From Bog-756 sp963710495 (lineage in GTDB: Bacteria; Actinomycetota; Acidimicrobiia; Acidimicrobiales; RAAP-2), in NCBI GenBank assembly GCA_963710495.1, contig CAVQAI010000016.1:124001-188000 (forward strand): a stretch of DNA of 64,000 nucleotides. The letters run 5' to 3'. The translations under genes were made by a program, and so were the position numbers. Positions 32,820 to 40,866 of this stretch are shown in pieces. Every line of letters begins with the position of its first letter. Positions within the stretch are counted from its first letter, which is position 1. Under the pieces are notes generated by a model. The model searched no databases. It had not been told where the DNA came from and was given only the letters and a program-made list of their open reading frames with translations.

Positions 32820-34327
32820 CCTCGACCTCGATAGACGGCGCGCCCACCGGCCGCCTCCTTGTTGAGCCGCTTGGTCAAGTGCAATCCCTCCAGCAGGAAC
32901 TCGAGCGCGCTGGCCACCACGCCGGGGTCCTCCGATCCGCCGGTGAGGGAGACCACCGGGGCAGACAGGGCCGGCATCTGGGAGATGGTGCTGGCGTAGG
33001 CGGCGGCCGGGAGATCGTCACCGGCGTGCACGACGGTGTCGGAGGAGAACGACCCGACGACCGACTGGGGATCGGCCAGCTGCACCCGCCGCCGGAACAC
33101 GAGCAGCACGGCGGCCGACACCAGCTGGGAGAGGAGGACCTCCTCGCGACCCTCCTCCAGCGATTCGATCTCCACCTTCCCCACCGTGGACGAGACCAGC
33201 GCCTCCAGGTCGGAGACGCGCGGCACCGCCTCGGACTCGCCGTTGCGCAGGGCGCGGCGGGTGGCATTGGCCACCAGCGTCTCGTAGTTGGCGATGGTCA
33301 TGCGGACCGAGACCCCGGAACGCTGGTTGAGGTGCGGGCTCTGGCGGGCCAGCTGGCTGAGCTCGGCCACCACCTCGGCCATGAACTCGGGCATGGCCAC
33401 CTGAGGATCGCCCGGCGATCCGTCGCCGGTCCCGGAACGGCCGTCCATTCCGGGGAGCTCGGCCTCGAGCTCGGCGATGCGGAGCTCGGTGACGGCGTCG
33501 GCGGGGTAATGGGTACGGATCTGGGCCCCGAACCGGTCCTTCAGGGGCGTGATGATCCGCCCGCGGTTGGTGTAGTCCTCCGGGTTGGCCGTGGCCACCA
33601 GCATGATGTCGAGCGGGAGGCGCACCCGGTGGCCGCGGATCTGGACATCACGCTCCTCGAGCACGTTGAGCAGCCCCACCTGGATGCGCTCGGCCAGGTC
33701 GGGGAGCTCGTTGACGGCGAAGATGCCCCGGTTGACCCGCGGCACGAGACCGTAGTGAATGGTGAGCTCGTCGGACAGGTAGCGCCCTTCGGCCACCCGG
33801 ATCGGGTCGACCTCACCGATGAGGTCGGCGATCGAGGTGTCGGGAGTGGCCAGCTTCTCCCCGTAACGGTCGCTGCGGTGCGCCCAGGCCACCGGCAGGT
33901 CGTCCCCCGCCTCGGCCAGGAGATCCTTGGCGAACCTCGACACGGGATGGAAGGGGTCGTCGTTGATCTCGGAGTGGGCGACGATGGGTACCCATTCGTC
34001 GAGCAGGGCGACCAGCGAGCGGATGATGCGCGTCTTGGCCTGTCCGCGCTCACCGAGCAGGATCACGTCGTGCCCGGCCAGCAAGGCGTTCTCCAGCTGG
34101 GGGAGGACGCTGTCCTCGAACCCGAGCACCCCGGTGACCAGGGGCTTGCCCGCGGCGATGCGGGCGGCGGCGTTCCGCCGGATCTCCTCCGCCACCGGGA
34201 TCGAGCGCCAGCCCGCCTCGCGGAGGCGGCCCAGCGTGGTGATGTCCGGAGGGGGGGTCAGCCGGGCCGAGGGGTCCAGGGCGGGTTCGGGGGCGTCCAT
34301 GTCGGCGGTGGGCTCCGGGTTGCTCAT
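32816..34327 (-). CDS. MoxR/magnesium-chelatase-type AAA ATPase
   Basis: A 503-residue ATPase. The Walker A-like loop is GERGQAKTRIIRSL. Walker B is replaced by the GIFAVNELPDL segment typical of the ChlI/MoxR branch (NE-x-P-DL). Sensor 1 is MLVATANPEDYTNRGRII, and the C-terminal lid is helical. ATG 34327 is chosen because the conserved domain starts about 35 residues later; the frame is open further upstream without domain content. It pairs with the VWA protein whose start it overlaps. Homologous pairs act as chaperones for metal insertion or complex assembly. The sdhCAB operon starts divergently 250 bp away. Confidence 0.87.
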   Translation of the reverse strand: MSNPEPTADMDAPEPALDPSARLTPPPDITTLGRLREAGWRSIPVAEEIRRNAAARIAAGKPLVTGVLGFEDSVLPQLENALLAGHDVILLGERGQAKTRIIRSLVALLDEWVPIVAHSEINDDPFHPVSRFAKDLLAEAGDDLPVAWAHRSDRYGEKLATPDTSIADLIGEVDPIRVAEGRYLSDELTIHYGLVPRVNRGIFAVNELPDLAERIQVGLLNVLEERDVQIRGHRVRLPLDIMLVATANPEDYTNRGRIITPLKDRFGAQIRTHYPADAVTELRIAELEAELPGMDGRSGTGDGSPGDPQVAMPEFMAEVVAELSQLARQSPHLNQRSGVSVRMTIANYETLVANATRRALRNGESEAVPRVSDLEALVSSTVGKVEIESLEEGREEVLLSQLVSAAVLLVFRRRVQLADPQSVVGSFSSDTVVHAGDDLPAAAYASTISQMPALSAPVVSLTGGSEDPGVVASALEFLLEGLHLTKRLNKEAAGGRAVYRGRG

Positions 34328-34577
34328 GGGCGCGAGCCTACGCGGCACGAAACGGCCCCGGTGCGTAGGCCCGGCTGCGGTTCGCAACCGGGTCCTCGGG
34401 GTGGAATGATGATGGGCATCCAGCGGCCCCGGGCCCTGCGTCAGCGCGCGGGGTGGCGGCGAGGAGGTCGCATGAGGCAGGCCATGAGCAAGACAGGGCA
34501 AGTTGCATGATGCAGGGTGAGCATCCGTCGCGAGCGCGAAGGCACGCGACGCAAGCGGGAATGAGGGAGAGGATTTC

Positions 34578-35402
34578 TTGACCACACTGGAGCAGACCAC
34601 GGTCACCCCGGTCGTTCTGGGTGGGGCCCGGGGAGGGCCCGACGTCCCGACCCTGCGGAAGGACCGGTACTGGGTGCAGCCCGTGGTCACCGTGACCGTC
34701 CTGACCCTGTTCGTCGCCTACTCCACCTGGGCGGCCTTCGTGAACAAGAACTACTACGTGGGCGCTGCGATGAACCGGGACCTGATCTCGCCCTTCTACT
34801 CGCCCTGCCTGACGGGAAGTTGCGTCCCGGGAAGCCATCCCGGCACGGTGATCACCTGGTGGACGATCTCGCCTGCCCTGTTGATCCTGATCTTCCCGCT
34901 CGGTTTCCGACTCACCTGCTACTACTACCGCAAGGCCTACTACCGGTCGTTCTGGCAGGCCCCCCCGGCCTGCGCCGTCTCCGACGGCCACGGCGCCTAC
35001 ACCGGTGAGACCCGCTTCCCCCTCCTGCTGCAGAACATCCACCGCTACTTCTTCTACTTCGGGCTCGTCTTCAACGTGATCCTGACGATCGACGCGGTCG
35101 TGGCCTTCCGCCAGCCCGGGGTGGGCATCGGGTTCAGCGTGGGAACCGCCGTGCTCATCATCAACGCCGCCCTGCTCTGGCTGTACTCGCTCAGCTGCCA
35201 TGCGTGCCGCCATCTGTGTGGTGGCGGCGTGAAGCAGTTCTCCAAGGCACCGTTCCGGCACTGGCTGTGGAAGACCCTCAGCCCGCTCAATGCCCGCCAC
35301 ATGGTGTTCGCCTGGATGAGCCTGGTGTTCGTGGCCTTCACCGATTTCTACGTACGGCTGGTGGCCAGCGGGACCATCCACGACTACGGGTTCCACTTCT
35401 GA
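34578..35402 (+). CDS. sdhC: Succinate dehydrogenase membrane anchor (cytochrome b-type)
   Basis: A 274-residue membrane protein with five to six hydrophobic segments, beginning VVTVTVLTLFVAYSTWAAFV. His residues in QNIHRYFFYFGLVF, SLSCHACRHLCGGG and NARHMVFAW are candidate haem ligands. This single long subunit is the anchor type found with actinobacterial flavoprotein/iron-sulphur subunits of this class; no separate SdhD follows. The start is TTG 34578 with GGGAGAGGA five bases upstream. sdhA begins 11 bp after the stop. Electrons from succinate would pass to menaquinone here. Confidence 0.85.
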   Translation: MTTLEQTTVTPVVLGGARGGPDVPTLRKDRYWVQPVVTVTVLTLFVAYSTWAAFVNKNYYVGAAMNRDLISPFYSPCLTGSCVPGSHPGTVITWWTISPALLILIFPLGFRLTCYYYRKAYYRSFWQAPPACAVSDGHGAYTGETRFPLLLQNIHRYFFYFGLVFNVILTIDAVVAFRQPGVGIGFSVGTAVLIINAALLWLYSLSCHACRHLCGGGVKQFSKAPFRHWLWKTLSPLNARHMVFAWMSLVFVAFTDFYVRLVASGTIHDYGFHF

Positions 35403-35413
35403 GGGGATCGGGC

Positions 35414-37255
35414 ATGGCTGACTACGAGACCCACGACTTCGACGTGATCGTGATCGGCGCCGGGGGCGCCGGGCTGCGGGCCGCCATCGAGGCCAACGCC
35501 GGCGGCCTGCGCACCGCGCTGGTCTGCAAGTCCCTGCTGGGCAAGGCCCACACGGTGATGGCCGAAGGCGGGGTGGCGGCCGCGCTCGGCAACGTCTACG
35601 AGGAAGACAACTGGCGGGTGCACTTCCGGGACACCATGCGGGGCGGCAAGATGCTCAACAACTGGCGCATGGCCCAGCTCCACGCCCAGGAGTCACCGGA
35701 CCGGGTCCGCGAACTCGAGGACTGGGGCGCCCTCTTCGACCGGACCGACGACGGCCTCATCCTGCAGCGCGACTTCGGAGGCCACCGCTACGCCCGTCTG
35801 GCCCACGTCGGCGACCGCACCGGGCTGGAGATGATCCGCACCCTGCAGCAGAAGGCGGTGACCGACGGGATCGAGGTGTTCATGGAGGTCAAGGTCCTCC
35901 GCCTCCTGCACGACGCCGAAGGGGTGGTTTCGGGGCTGGTCGGCTACTGGCGCCCCTCGGGTGAGTTCGTCGTCTTCACGGCCAAGGCGGTGGTCATGGC
36001 CACCGGCGGCGTGGGCAAGAGCTGGCTGTACACCTCCAACTCGTGGGAGTCCACCGGCGACGGGCACGCCATGGCCCTGTGGGCCGGCGCCGACCTGATC
36101 GACATGGAGTGCGTGCAGTTCCACCCGACGGGGATGGTCTGGCCCCTGTCGGTCCGCGGCATCCTGGTCACCGAGGGGGTCCGGGGCGACGGTGGGGTGC
36201 TCCGCAACGCCGACGGGAAGCGGTTCATGTTCGACTACATCCCACCGATGTTCGCGGCCGAGACGGCCGACTCGGAGGACGAGGGCGACAAGTGGTACGA
36301 CGACCATTCTGCCGGCCGCCGGCCGCCCGAGCTGCTGCCCCGCGACGAGGTGGCCCGATCGATCAACAGCGAGGTGAAAGCGGGGCGGGGCAGCCCGCAC
36401 GGCGGCGTCTTCCTCGACATCGCCACCCGGCGGACGGCCGAGGACATCCGGCGCCGCCTCCCGTCCATGTACCACCAGTTCAAGGAGCTGGCCGGGGTGG
36501 ACATCACCGTCGAGCCCATGGAGGTCGGACCCACCTGTCACTACATCATGGGGGGCATCCGGGTGGACGCCGACACCGGGGCGACCACCGCGGCCGGCCT
36601 GTTCGCGGCAGGGGAATCGGCGGCCGGGCTCCACGGCGCCAACCGGCTCGGGGGAAATTCCCTCTCCGACCTGCTGGTGTTCGGTCGACGGGCCGGGCTC
36701 GGAGCGGTCGAATTCGCCCGGGACCGGTCGGGGTCGGTCGACCTGGACGAGGGCTCGGTGGCCGCGGCGATCGAGGCGGCCGTGGCCCCCTTCGACCGCG
36801 AGGACGGCGAGAACCCCTACACCATCCATCACGACCTTCAGGAGACCATGCAGACCCTGGTCGGCATCATCCGGACCGGTGACGAGCTCGACGAGGCGCT
36901 CGGCCGTCTCGACGAGCTGGAGGACCGGGCCGGCCGGGTGGCTCTCAGCGGAGGCCATCGCTACAACCCGGGGTGGAACCTGACCACCGACCTCCCCGCC
37001 ATGCTGACCGTGTCGCGGTGCACCACGCTCGGTGCGATCAACCGCAAGGAGAGCCGGGGGGGTCACAGCCGTGACGACTTCCCGAAGCCCGTCGAGGAAT
37101 TGGGCCGGGTCAACTTCGCCGAGCGGATCCCCGGGAACGGCAAGGAGACCGGGGGGGTGGGAGGCACGCCGTCGATCCGGACCATCACCGTCGAACCCGA
37201 GCCCATCCCGCCGATGCCCGCCGACCTGGCCGCGCTGCTCGAGGAGGCGACCTGA
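35414..37255 (+). CDS. sdhA: Succinate dehydrogenase/fumarate reductase flavoprotein subunit
   Basis: A 613-residue flavoprotein. The FAD motif VIVIGAGGAGLRAAIEA is at residue 12, and the covalent-FAD His is in KAHTVMAEGGVAAAL. Catalytic and substrate-binding blocks include MECVQFHPTGMVWP and HYIMGGIRVDADTGAT, followed by GLHGANRLGGNSL. It oxidises succinate to fumarate in the TCA cycle. ATG 35414 follows GGGGATCGGGC; sdhB starts on the sdhA stop codon (TGATG). It is the middle gene of sdhCAB. Confidence 0.96.
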   Translation: MADYETHDFDVIVIGAGGAGLRAAIEANAGGLRTALVCKSLLGKAHTVMAEGGVAAALGNVYEEDNWRVHFRDTMRGGKMLNNWRMAQLHAQESPDRVRELEDWGALFDRTDDGLILQRDFGGHRYARLAHVGDRTGLEMIRTLQQKAVTDGIEVFMEVKVLRLLHDAEGVVSGLVGYWRPSGEFVVFTAKAVVMATGGVGKSWLYTSNSWESTGDGHAMALWAGADLIDMECVQFHPTGMVWPLSVRGILVTEGVRGDGGVLRNADGKRFMFDYIPPMFAAETADSEDEGDKWYDDHSAGRRPPELLPRDEVARSINSEVKAGRGSPHGGVFLDIATRRTAEDIRRRLPSMYHQFKELAGVDITVEPMEVGPTCHYIMGGIRVDADTGATTAAGLFAAGESAAGLHGANRLGGNSLSDLLVFGRRAGLGAVEFARDRSGSVDLDEGSVAAAIEAAVAPFDREDGENPYTIHHDLQETMQTLVGIIRTGDELDEALGRLDELEDRAGRVALSGGHRYNPGWNLTTDLPAMLTVSRCTTLGAINRKESRGGHSRDDFPKPVEELGRVNFAERIPGNGKETGGVGGTPSIRTITVEPEPIPPMPADLAALLEEAT

Positions 37256-38280
37256 TGACCGACGGACACGACGGGACCGACCCGGTCGCCGACATGGGTG
37301 AGCCGGACGGAGAGGTCACCATGCGCCTCTGGCGGGGCGACGAGACCGGCGGCGAGTTCGCCGAGTACGTCCTGCCGGCCCAGGAGGGCGAGGTGGTGCT
37401 GGACGTGGTCCACCGGGTGCAGGCCACCCAGGCGCCGGACCTCGCCTGCCGGTGGAACTGCAAGGCGGGCAAGTGTGGCTCCTGCTCGGCGGAGATCAAC
37501 GGGATGCCGTCCCTCATGTGCATGACCCGCATGGACTCGTTGCCCCCGGGTGAGGCGGTCACCGTCGCTCCCATGCGCACGTTCCCCATCCTGCGGGACC
37601 TGGTCACCGACGTCTCCTACAACTACGAGGTGGCGAAGAGGATCCCGCCCTTCCGTCCCCGACCGAAGACCCCCGACGAGGTCGAGGCGGGCGGCTACCG
37701 CATGCAGCAGATCGACATCGAGCGGAGCCAGGAGTTCCGCAAGTGCATCGAGTGCTTCCTCTGCCAGGACGTGTGCCACGTGATCCGGGACCACGAGGAG
37801 AACAAGACCGCCTTCGCCGGTCCGAGGTTCTTCGCCCGTTCGGCGGAGCTCGAGATGCACCCGCTCGACGACAACGACCGCCGCGAGCTCCTGCACCGCG
37901 AACAGGGTCTCGGGAAGTGCAACATCACCAAGTGCTGCACCGAGGTGTGCCCCGAGCACATCAAGATCACCGACAATGCCATCATCCCGTTGAAGGAGCG
38001 GGTGGTGGACAGCTCCTACGACCCGGTGGCCTGGTTGGGCCGGAAGATCCTCAACCGGGCCAAGCGGTCGCCGGCTGAGGCGCTGGCCGACGCGCCGGCC
38101 TCGGGCCCGGCGGCCGTGCAGCCCCGTCCCCAGGTACACGGGGTCCCCGGTGCGGAAGGCGATCACCGACCGGTGGGGAACGGGTCTACAGCCGACGCCG
38201 GTACCACGACCGCCGGGTCGGACGACGGCTCGGGCAGCCCGGAGGGGACCGATACCTATACCGACGCGCCGACCGGTTGA
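37255..38280 (+). CDS. sdhB: Succinate dehydrogenase iron-sulphur subunit with long C-terminal tail
   Basis: A 341-residue protein. The [2Fe-2S] ligands are CRWNCKAGKCGSCSAEING and a later Cys (SLMCMT). The second domain binds [4Fe-4S] and [3Fe-4S] through CIECFLCQDVC and CNITKCCTEVCPE. It passes electrons from SdhA to quinone. The conserved part ends near residue 270. The remaining ~70 residues are Pro, Gly, Ala, Thr and Asp-rich and probably disordered, making it longer than the usual ~250 residues. It shares one base with the sdhA stop. Confidence 0.95.
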   Translation: MTDGHDGTDPVADMGEPDGEVTMRLWRGDETGGEFAEYVLPAQEGEVVLDVVHRVQATQAPDLACRWNCKAGKCGSCSAEINGMPSLMCMTRMDSLPPGEAVTVAPMRTFPILRDLVTDVSYNYEVAKRIPPFRPRPKTPDEVEAGGYRMQQIDIERSQEFRKCIECFLCQDVCHVIRDHEENKTAFAGPRFFARSAELEMHPLDDNDRRELLHREQGLGKCNITKCCTEVCPEHIKITDNAIIPLKERVVDSSYDPVAWLGRKILNRAKRSPAEALADAPASGPAAVQPRPQVHGVPGAEGDHRPVGNGSTADAGTTTAGSDDGSGSPEGTDTYTDAPTG

Positions 38281-38334
38281 CCCTGGCGCGGCGCTCGTCT
38301 CGTGGCCGGAGCGCCATCGGGTGAGGATGGGCCC

Positions 38335-38778
38335 GTGGCCAGGTTCCTGAGCCGGGAGTGGGTGGACGGCTTCAACACCGCCCTGGCCGGCGCCACGCTG
38401 CCCACCCCCGGGGACGGCTCCGGGTTGGCGGTGGCCGAGGGTCCGGTCACGGTGGCCGAGGAGATCCACGGCGGGCCGGAAGGCGACGTGCGACTACTCC
38501 TCCACATCGACCGCGGCGTGCTCCGTCTCGAGCGTGCTGACCACGCCGGTGGTGGCGGGCCGGCCGGCGCCGACCGAGAACCGCTCCCCGACGTCACCAT
38601 GGCCCTGGCCTACGAGGATGCCGTGGCCATGTCGGCCGGCGTGCTCACGCCGGCCGAGGCCCTCAACCAGGGCCGTATCCGGGTCCGGGGTGACCTGACC
38701 GTCCTGGTCGAAGCCCAGCAGCTGCTCGCCGCGGCCCGCGGGTCCACCGGGGACCTGGCCGCCTCGACGACCTACTGA
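38335..38778 (+). CDS. SCP2-like sterol/lipid-binding protein
   Basis: A 147-residue protein from GTG 38335 (FLSREWVDGFNTAL). It contains the SCP2 fold pattern: VTVAEEIHGGPEGDVRLLLH, then PDVTMALAYEDAVAMSAGVL and the conserved AEALNQGRIRVRGDLTVL. SCP2 domains bind lipids or acyl groups in a hydrophobic tunnel; the ligand is unknown. An earlier GTG (38302) adds eleven residues of low-complexity sequence; GAGGA seven bases before GTG 38335 supports the later start. It follows sdhB by 54 bp and may share its transcript. Confidence 0.75.
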   Translation: MARFLSREWVDGFNTALAGATLPTPGDGSGLAVAEGPVTVAEEIHGGPEGDVRLLLHIDRGVLRLERADHAGGGGPAGADREPLPDVTMALAYEDAVAMSAGVLTPAEALNQGRIRVRGDLTVLVEAQQLLAAARGSTGDLAASTTY

Positions 38779-38839
38779 CCGGCGACCGAGGGCTTCGACC
38801 GCGCGTCGTGCTGAACCGAGCAGACCCGAGGGAGCAGGT

Positions 38840-39277
38840 ATGGACGTACTGACCAGTCGGACGATCATCCACCCGAGCGACCTGGATCGATCCCTCGAGT
38901 TCTACGGAACGGCCCTGGGGCTGGCCGTGGCCCGCCAGTTCGGGGAGGGACGAGGGCGCGGGGTGGTGTTCTTCGCCGGCAACGGCCTCATCGAGGTGGT
39001 CTCCGGGCGGTCGGCCACCTCGAGTGGAGCGCGGGAGCGCGCCCCGGCGGCGGGGCCCCTCGCCCTCTGGCTCCAGGTGCGGTCGGTCGAGTCGACCTTG
39101 GCCGAGCTGGCCGGACGGGGCGTGGTCGCGGTGCGGCCGGCGCAACTCGAGCCCTGGGGCCTGATCGAGGCCTGGATCGACGACCCCGACGGGCTCCGGA
39201 TCCATCTGGTCGAGGTGCCGCCCGACCATCCGCTCCGCCGGGACACCCGCCCGGGCGTCGGGAGGAGGGCGACGTGA
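38840..39277 (+). CDS. VOC-family (glyoxalase-like) protein
   Basis: A 145-residue protein with two beta-alpha-beta-beta-beta units of the vicinal-oxygen-chelate fold. It starts SRTIIHPSDLDRSLEFYGTA and ends IDDPDGLRIHLVEVPPDH. Metal-site positions (H near residue 11 and a Glu in RIHLVEV/LIEVV) are plausible but not complete enough to name an enzyme. GGAGCAGGT lies about seven bases before ATG 38840. The next VOC gene overlaps its stop by four bases, so the two probably act together or as a heterodimer. Confidence 0.78.
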   Translation: MDVLTSRTIIHPSDLDRSLEFYGTALGLAVARQFGEGRGRGVVFFAGNGLIEVVSGRSATSSGARERAPAAGPLALWLQVRSVESTLAELAGRGVVAVRPAQLEPWGLIEAWIDDPDGLRIHLVEVPPDHPLRRDTRPGVGRRAT

Positions 39278-39654
39278 CCGACGGGGCGCACCGCATCGAG
39301 GGCATCGACCACGTCCAACTGGCCATGCCCCCCGGACCCGAGGCGGAGGCCGCAGCCGAGGCCTTCTTCGCCGGGCTGCTGGGCTTGACGCGGGTCCCGA
39401 AGCCCCCGGAGCTCGCCGTCCGGGGCGGCTGTTGGTTCGAGCGGGAAGGGGCCAAGGTCCACCTCGGGGTGGAAGAGGACTTCAGGCCGGCCAGGAAGGC
39501 CCACCCTGCCCTGGCCGTGTCCGGGCTGGAGGCACTGTGCGCGCTCCTCGAAGGCACAGGCCACCCGGTCCGGCGCACCGAGGACATCCCCGGGCGACCC
39601 CAGTGGTACGTCGACGACCCGTTCGGCAACCGGATCGAGCTCCTCTCCGCCTAG
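39274..39654 (+). CDS. VOC-family (glyoxalase-like) protein
   Basis: A 126-residue VOC protein: IDHVQLAMPPGPEAEAAAEA, FFAGLLGLTRVPKPPELA, then VHLGVEEDFRPARKAHPALA and the typical end QWYVDDPFGNRIELLS. The His of DHVQLAM and the Glu of RIELLS correspond to metal ligands of glyoxalase-type enzymes. GTG 39274 overlaps the preceding stop (GTGA). The substrate is unknown; glyoxalase I or dioxygenase activity cannot be claimed. It converges on mdh with a hairpin in the gap. Confidence 0.8.
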   Translation: MTDGAHRIEGIDHVQLAMPPGPEAEAAAEAFFAGLLGLTRVPKPPELAVRGGCWFEREGAKVHLGVEEDFRPARKAHPALAVSGLEALCALLEGTGHPVRRTEDIPGRPQWYVDDPFGNRIELLSA

Positions 39655-39655
39655 G

Positions 39656-39691
39656 GCCCTGCCGTCCGCCCCCGAGGACCGTCCTCAGGGC
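39656..39691. terminator. Nested hairpin between convergent VOC and mdh genes
   Basis: GCCCTG (39656-39661) pairs with CAGGGC (39686-39691). Inside it lies GAGGAC-C-GTCCTC (39674-39686). The mdh stop codon is within the right arm. There is no T-tract. It is a candidate bidirectional terminator. Confidence 0.35.
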
Positions 39692-40677
39692 AGCAGGTCG
39701 GTGACCTCGGCGCGCTCGGCCTCGAGCTCCTCGGTGGTGATGCGTATGCGCTCGGTGGCGAACCCGTCGTGCGTCAGTCCCTCCACCACCGTCCAGCCCC
39801 CGTTGGCGCTCGTCCGCACGGGAAAGCCGAACTGCAGCCCGAGCGGCACTCCGTACTCGCCGTTGGAGACGACGGCGAGCGAGGTGAAGTCGTCGCCCGG
39901 GGTCCCGTTCCGGATGGCCTTGACCGAGTCGATGACGGCATTGGCCGCCGACGCGGCCGAGGAGAGGCCGCGGGCGTCGATGATGCTGGCGCCCCGCTTC
40001 TGCACGGTGCTGATGAAGTCGCCCTGCAGCCAGGCGGTGTCCTGGATCACCTCGGGCGCCGGCTTCCCCTCGATGAGGGCGTGGCCGAAATCGGGGAACT
40101 GGGTGGCCGAATGATTGCCCCAGATGGCCAAGTTGCTCACCGACCCCACCGGAGCGCCGGCCTTGTGGGCCAGCTGGCTTCTGGCCCGGTTCTCGTCGAG
40201 GCGGGTCATCGCAAACCAGCGGTCGGCGGGCACCTCGGGCCCGTTCGACCGGGCGATGAGGCAGTTGGTGTTGCACGGATTCCCCACGACGAGGACGCGC
40301 ACGTCGGAGGCGGCCCGGTCGGCAATGGTCCGGCCCTGGGGACCGAAGATGCCGCCGTTCACCGTCAACAGGTCGCCCCGCTCCATCCCGGCCTTGCGCG
40401 GGATCGAGCCGACCAGCAACGCCCACGACGTCCCGTCGAAGGCGGTATTGAGGTCGGTCGTGGCGACGATGTCGCTGATCAACGGGAAGGCACAATCGTC
40501 GAGCTCCATCACCACGCCCTCGAGCGCCTTCATGCCCGGCTCGATCTCCAGCAGCCGGAGCACCACCGGCTGGTCCGGCCCGAGGAGCTGACCCGAGGCG
40601 ATGCGGAAGAGGAGGGCGTAGCCGATCTGGCCCGCGGCCCCGGTGACGGTGACGTGGATCGGAGACTTGGCTGCCAT
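39685..40677 (-). CDS. mdh: Malate dehydrogenase
   Basis: A 330-residue lactate/malate dehydrogenase-family protein. The NAD motif is VTGAAGQIGYALLFRI. Substrate and catalytic blocks include LVVGNPCNTNCLIA, TRLDENRARSQLA with Asp and Arg, and IWGNHSATQFPDF with the catalytic His. Arg in SIPRKAGMERGDLL marks the malate-type loop. It converts malate to oxaloacetate in the TCA cycle. ATG 40677 faces icd across 189 bp that contain three 22-bp repeats. The stop is convergent with the VOC genes. Confidence 0.96.
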   Translation of the reverse strand: MAAKSPIHVTVTGAAGQIGYALLFRIASGQLLGPDQPVVLRLLEIEPGMKALEGVVMELDDCAFPLISDIVATTDLNTAFDGTSWALLVGSIPRKAGMERGDLLTVNGGIFGPQGRTIADRAASDVRVLVVGNPCNTNCLIARSNGPEVPADRWFAMTRLDENRARSQLAHKAGAPVGSVSNLAIWGNHSATQFPDFGHALIEGKPAPEVIQDTAWLQGDFISTVQKRGASIIDARGLSSAASAANAVIDSVKAIRNGTPGDDFTSLAVVSNGEYGVPLGLQFGFPVRTSANGGWTVVEGLTHDGFATERIRITTEELEAERAEVTDLLP

Positions 40678-40728
40678 GGGCCGAGGCTACCCGGGGGGTC
40701 CGGGTCGGTCGACCCGGTCCGATCGGAA

Positions 40729-40794
40729 TCGCTCGGGGTGATCGGGACCGTCGCTCGGAGTGATCGGCACCGTCGTTCGGAGCGGTCGCGCCGG
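40729..40794. repeat. Three 22-bp tandem repeats between mdh and icd
   Basis: Head-to-tail copies begin at 40729, 40751 and 40773. The first two share TCGCTCGG-G/A-GTGATCGG-G/C-ACCG with two mismatches, and the third is diverged (starts TCGTTCGGAG). The 22-bp period is two turns of the helix, so identical faces would be presented. The block lies 52 bp before the mdh start and 73 bp before the icd start, a fitting place for regulator-binding iterons. No protein is known to me for this sequence. Confidence 0.75.
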
Positions 40795-40866
40795 TGGCCG
40801 GGATCGGGGTGGCCGGTGCAATACTTCGACGATGTGCCGGTCGGTGCGGGGTGAAGCGGAGAAGCG

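Noticed and set aside
38840..39654. VOC proteins as antibiotic (bleomycin or fosfomycin) resistance genes
   Set aside because: The fold is shared by many enzymes; no resistance-specific residues can be identified.
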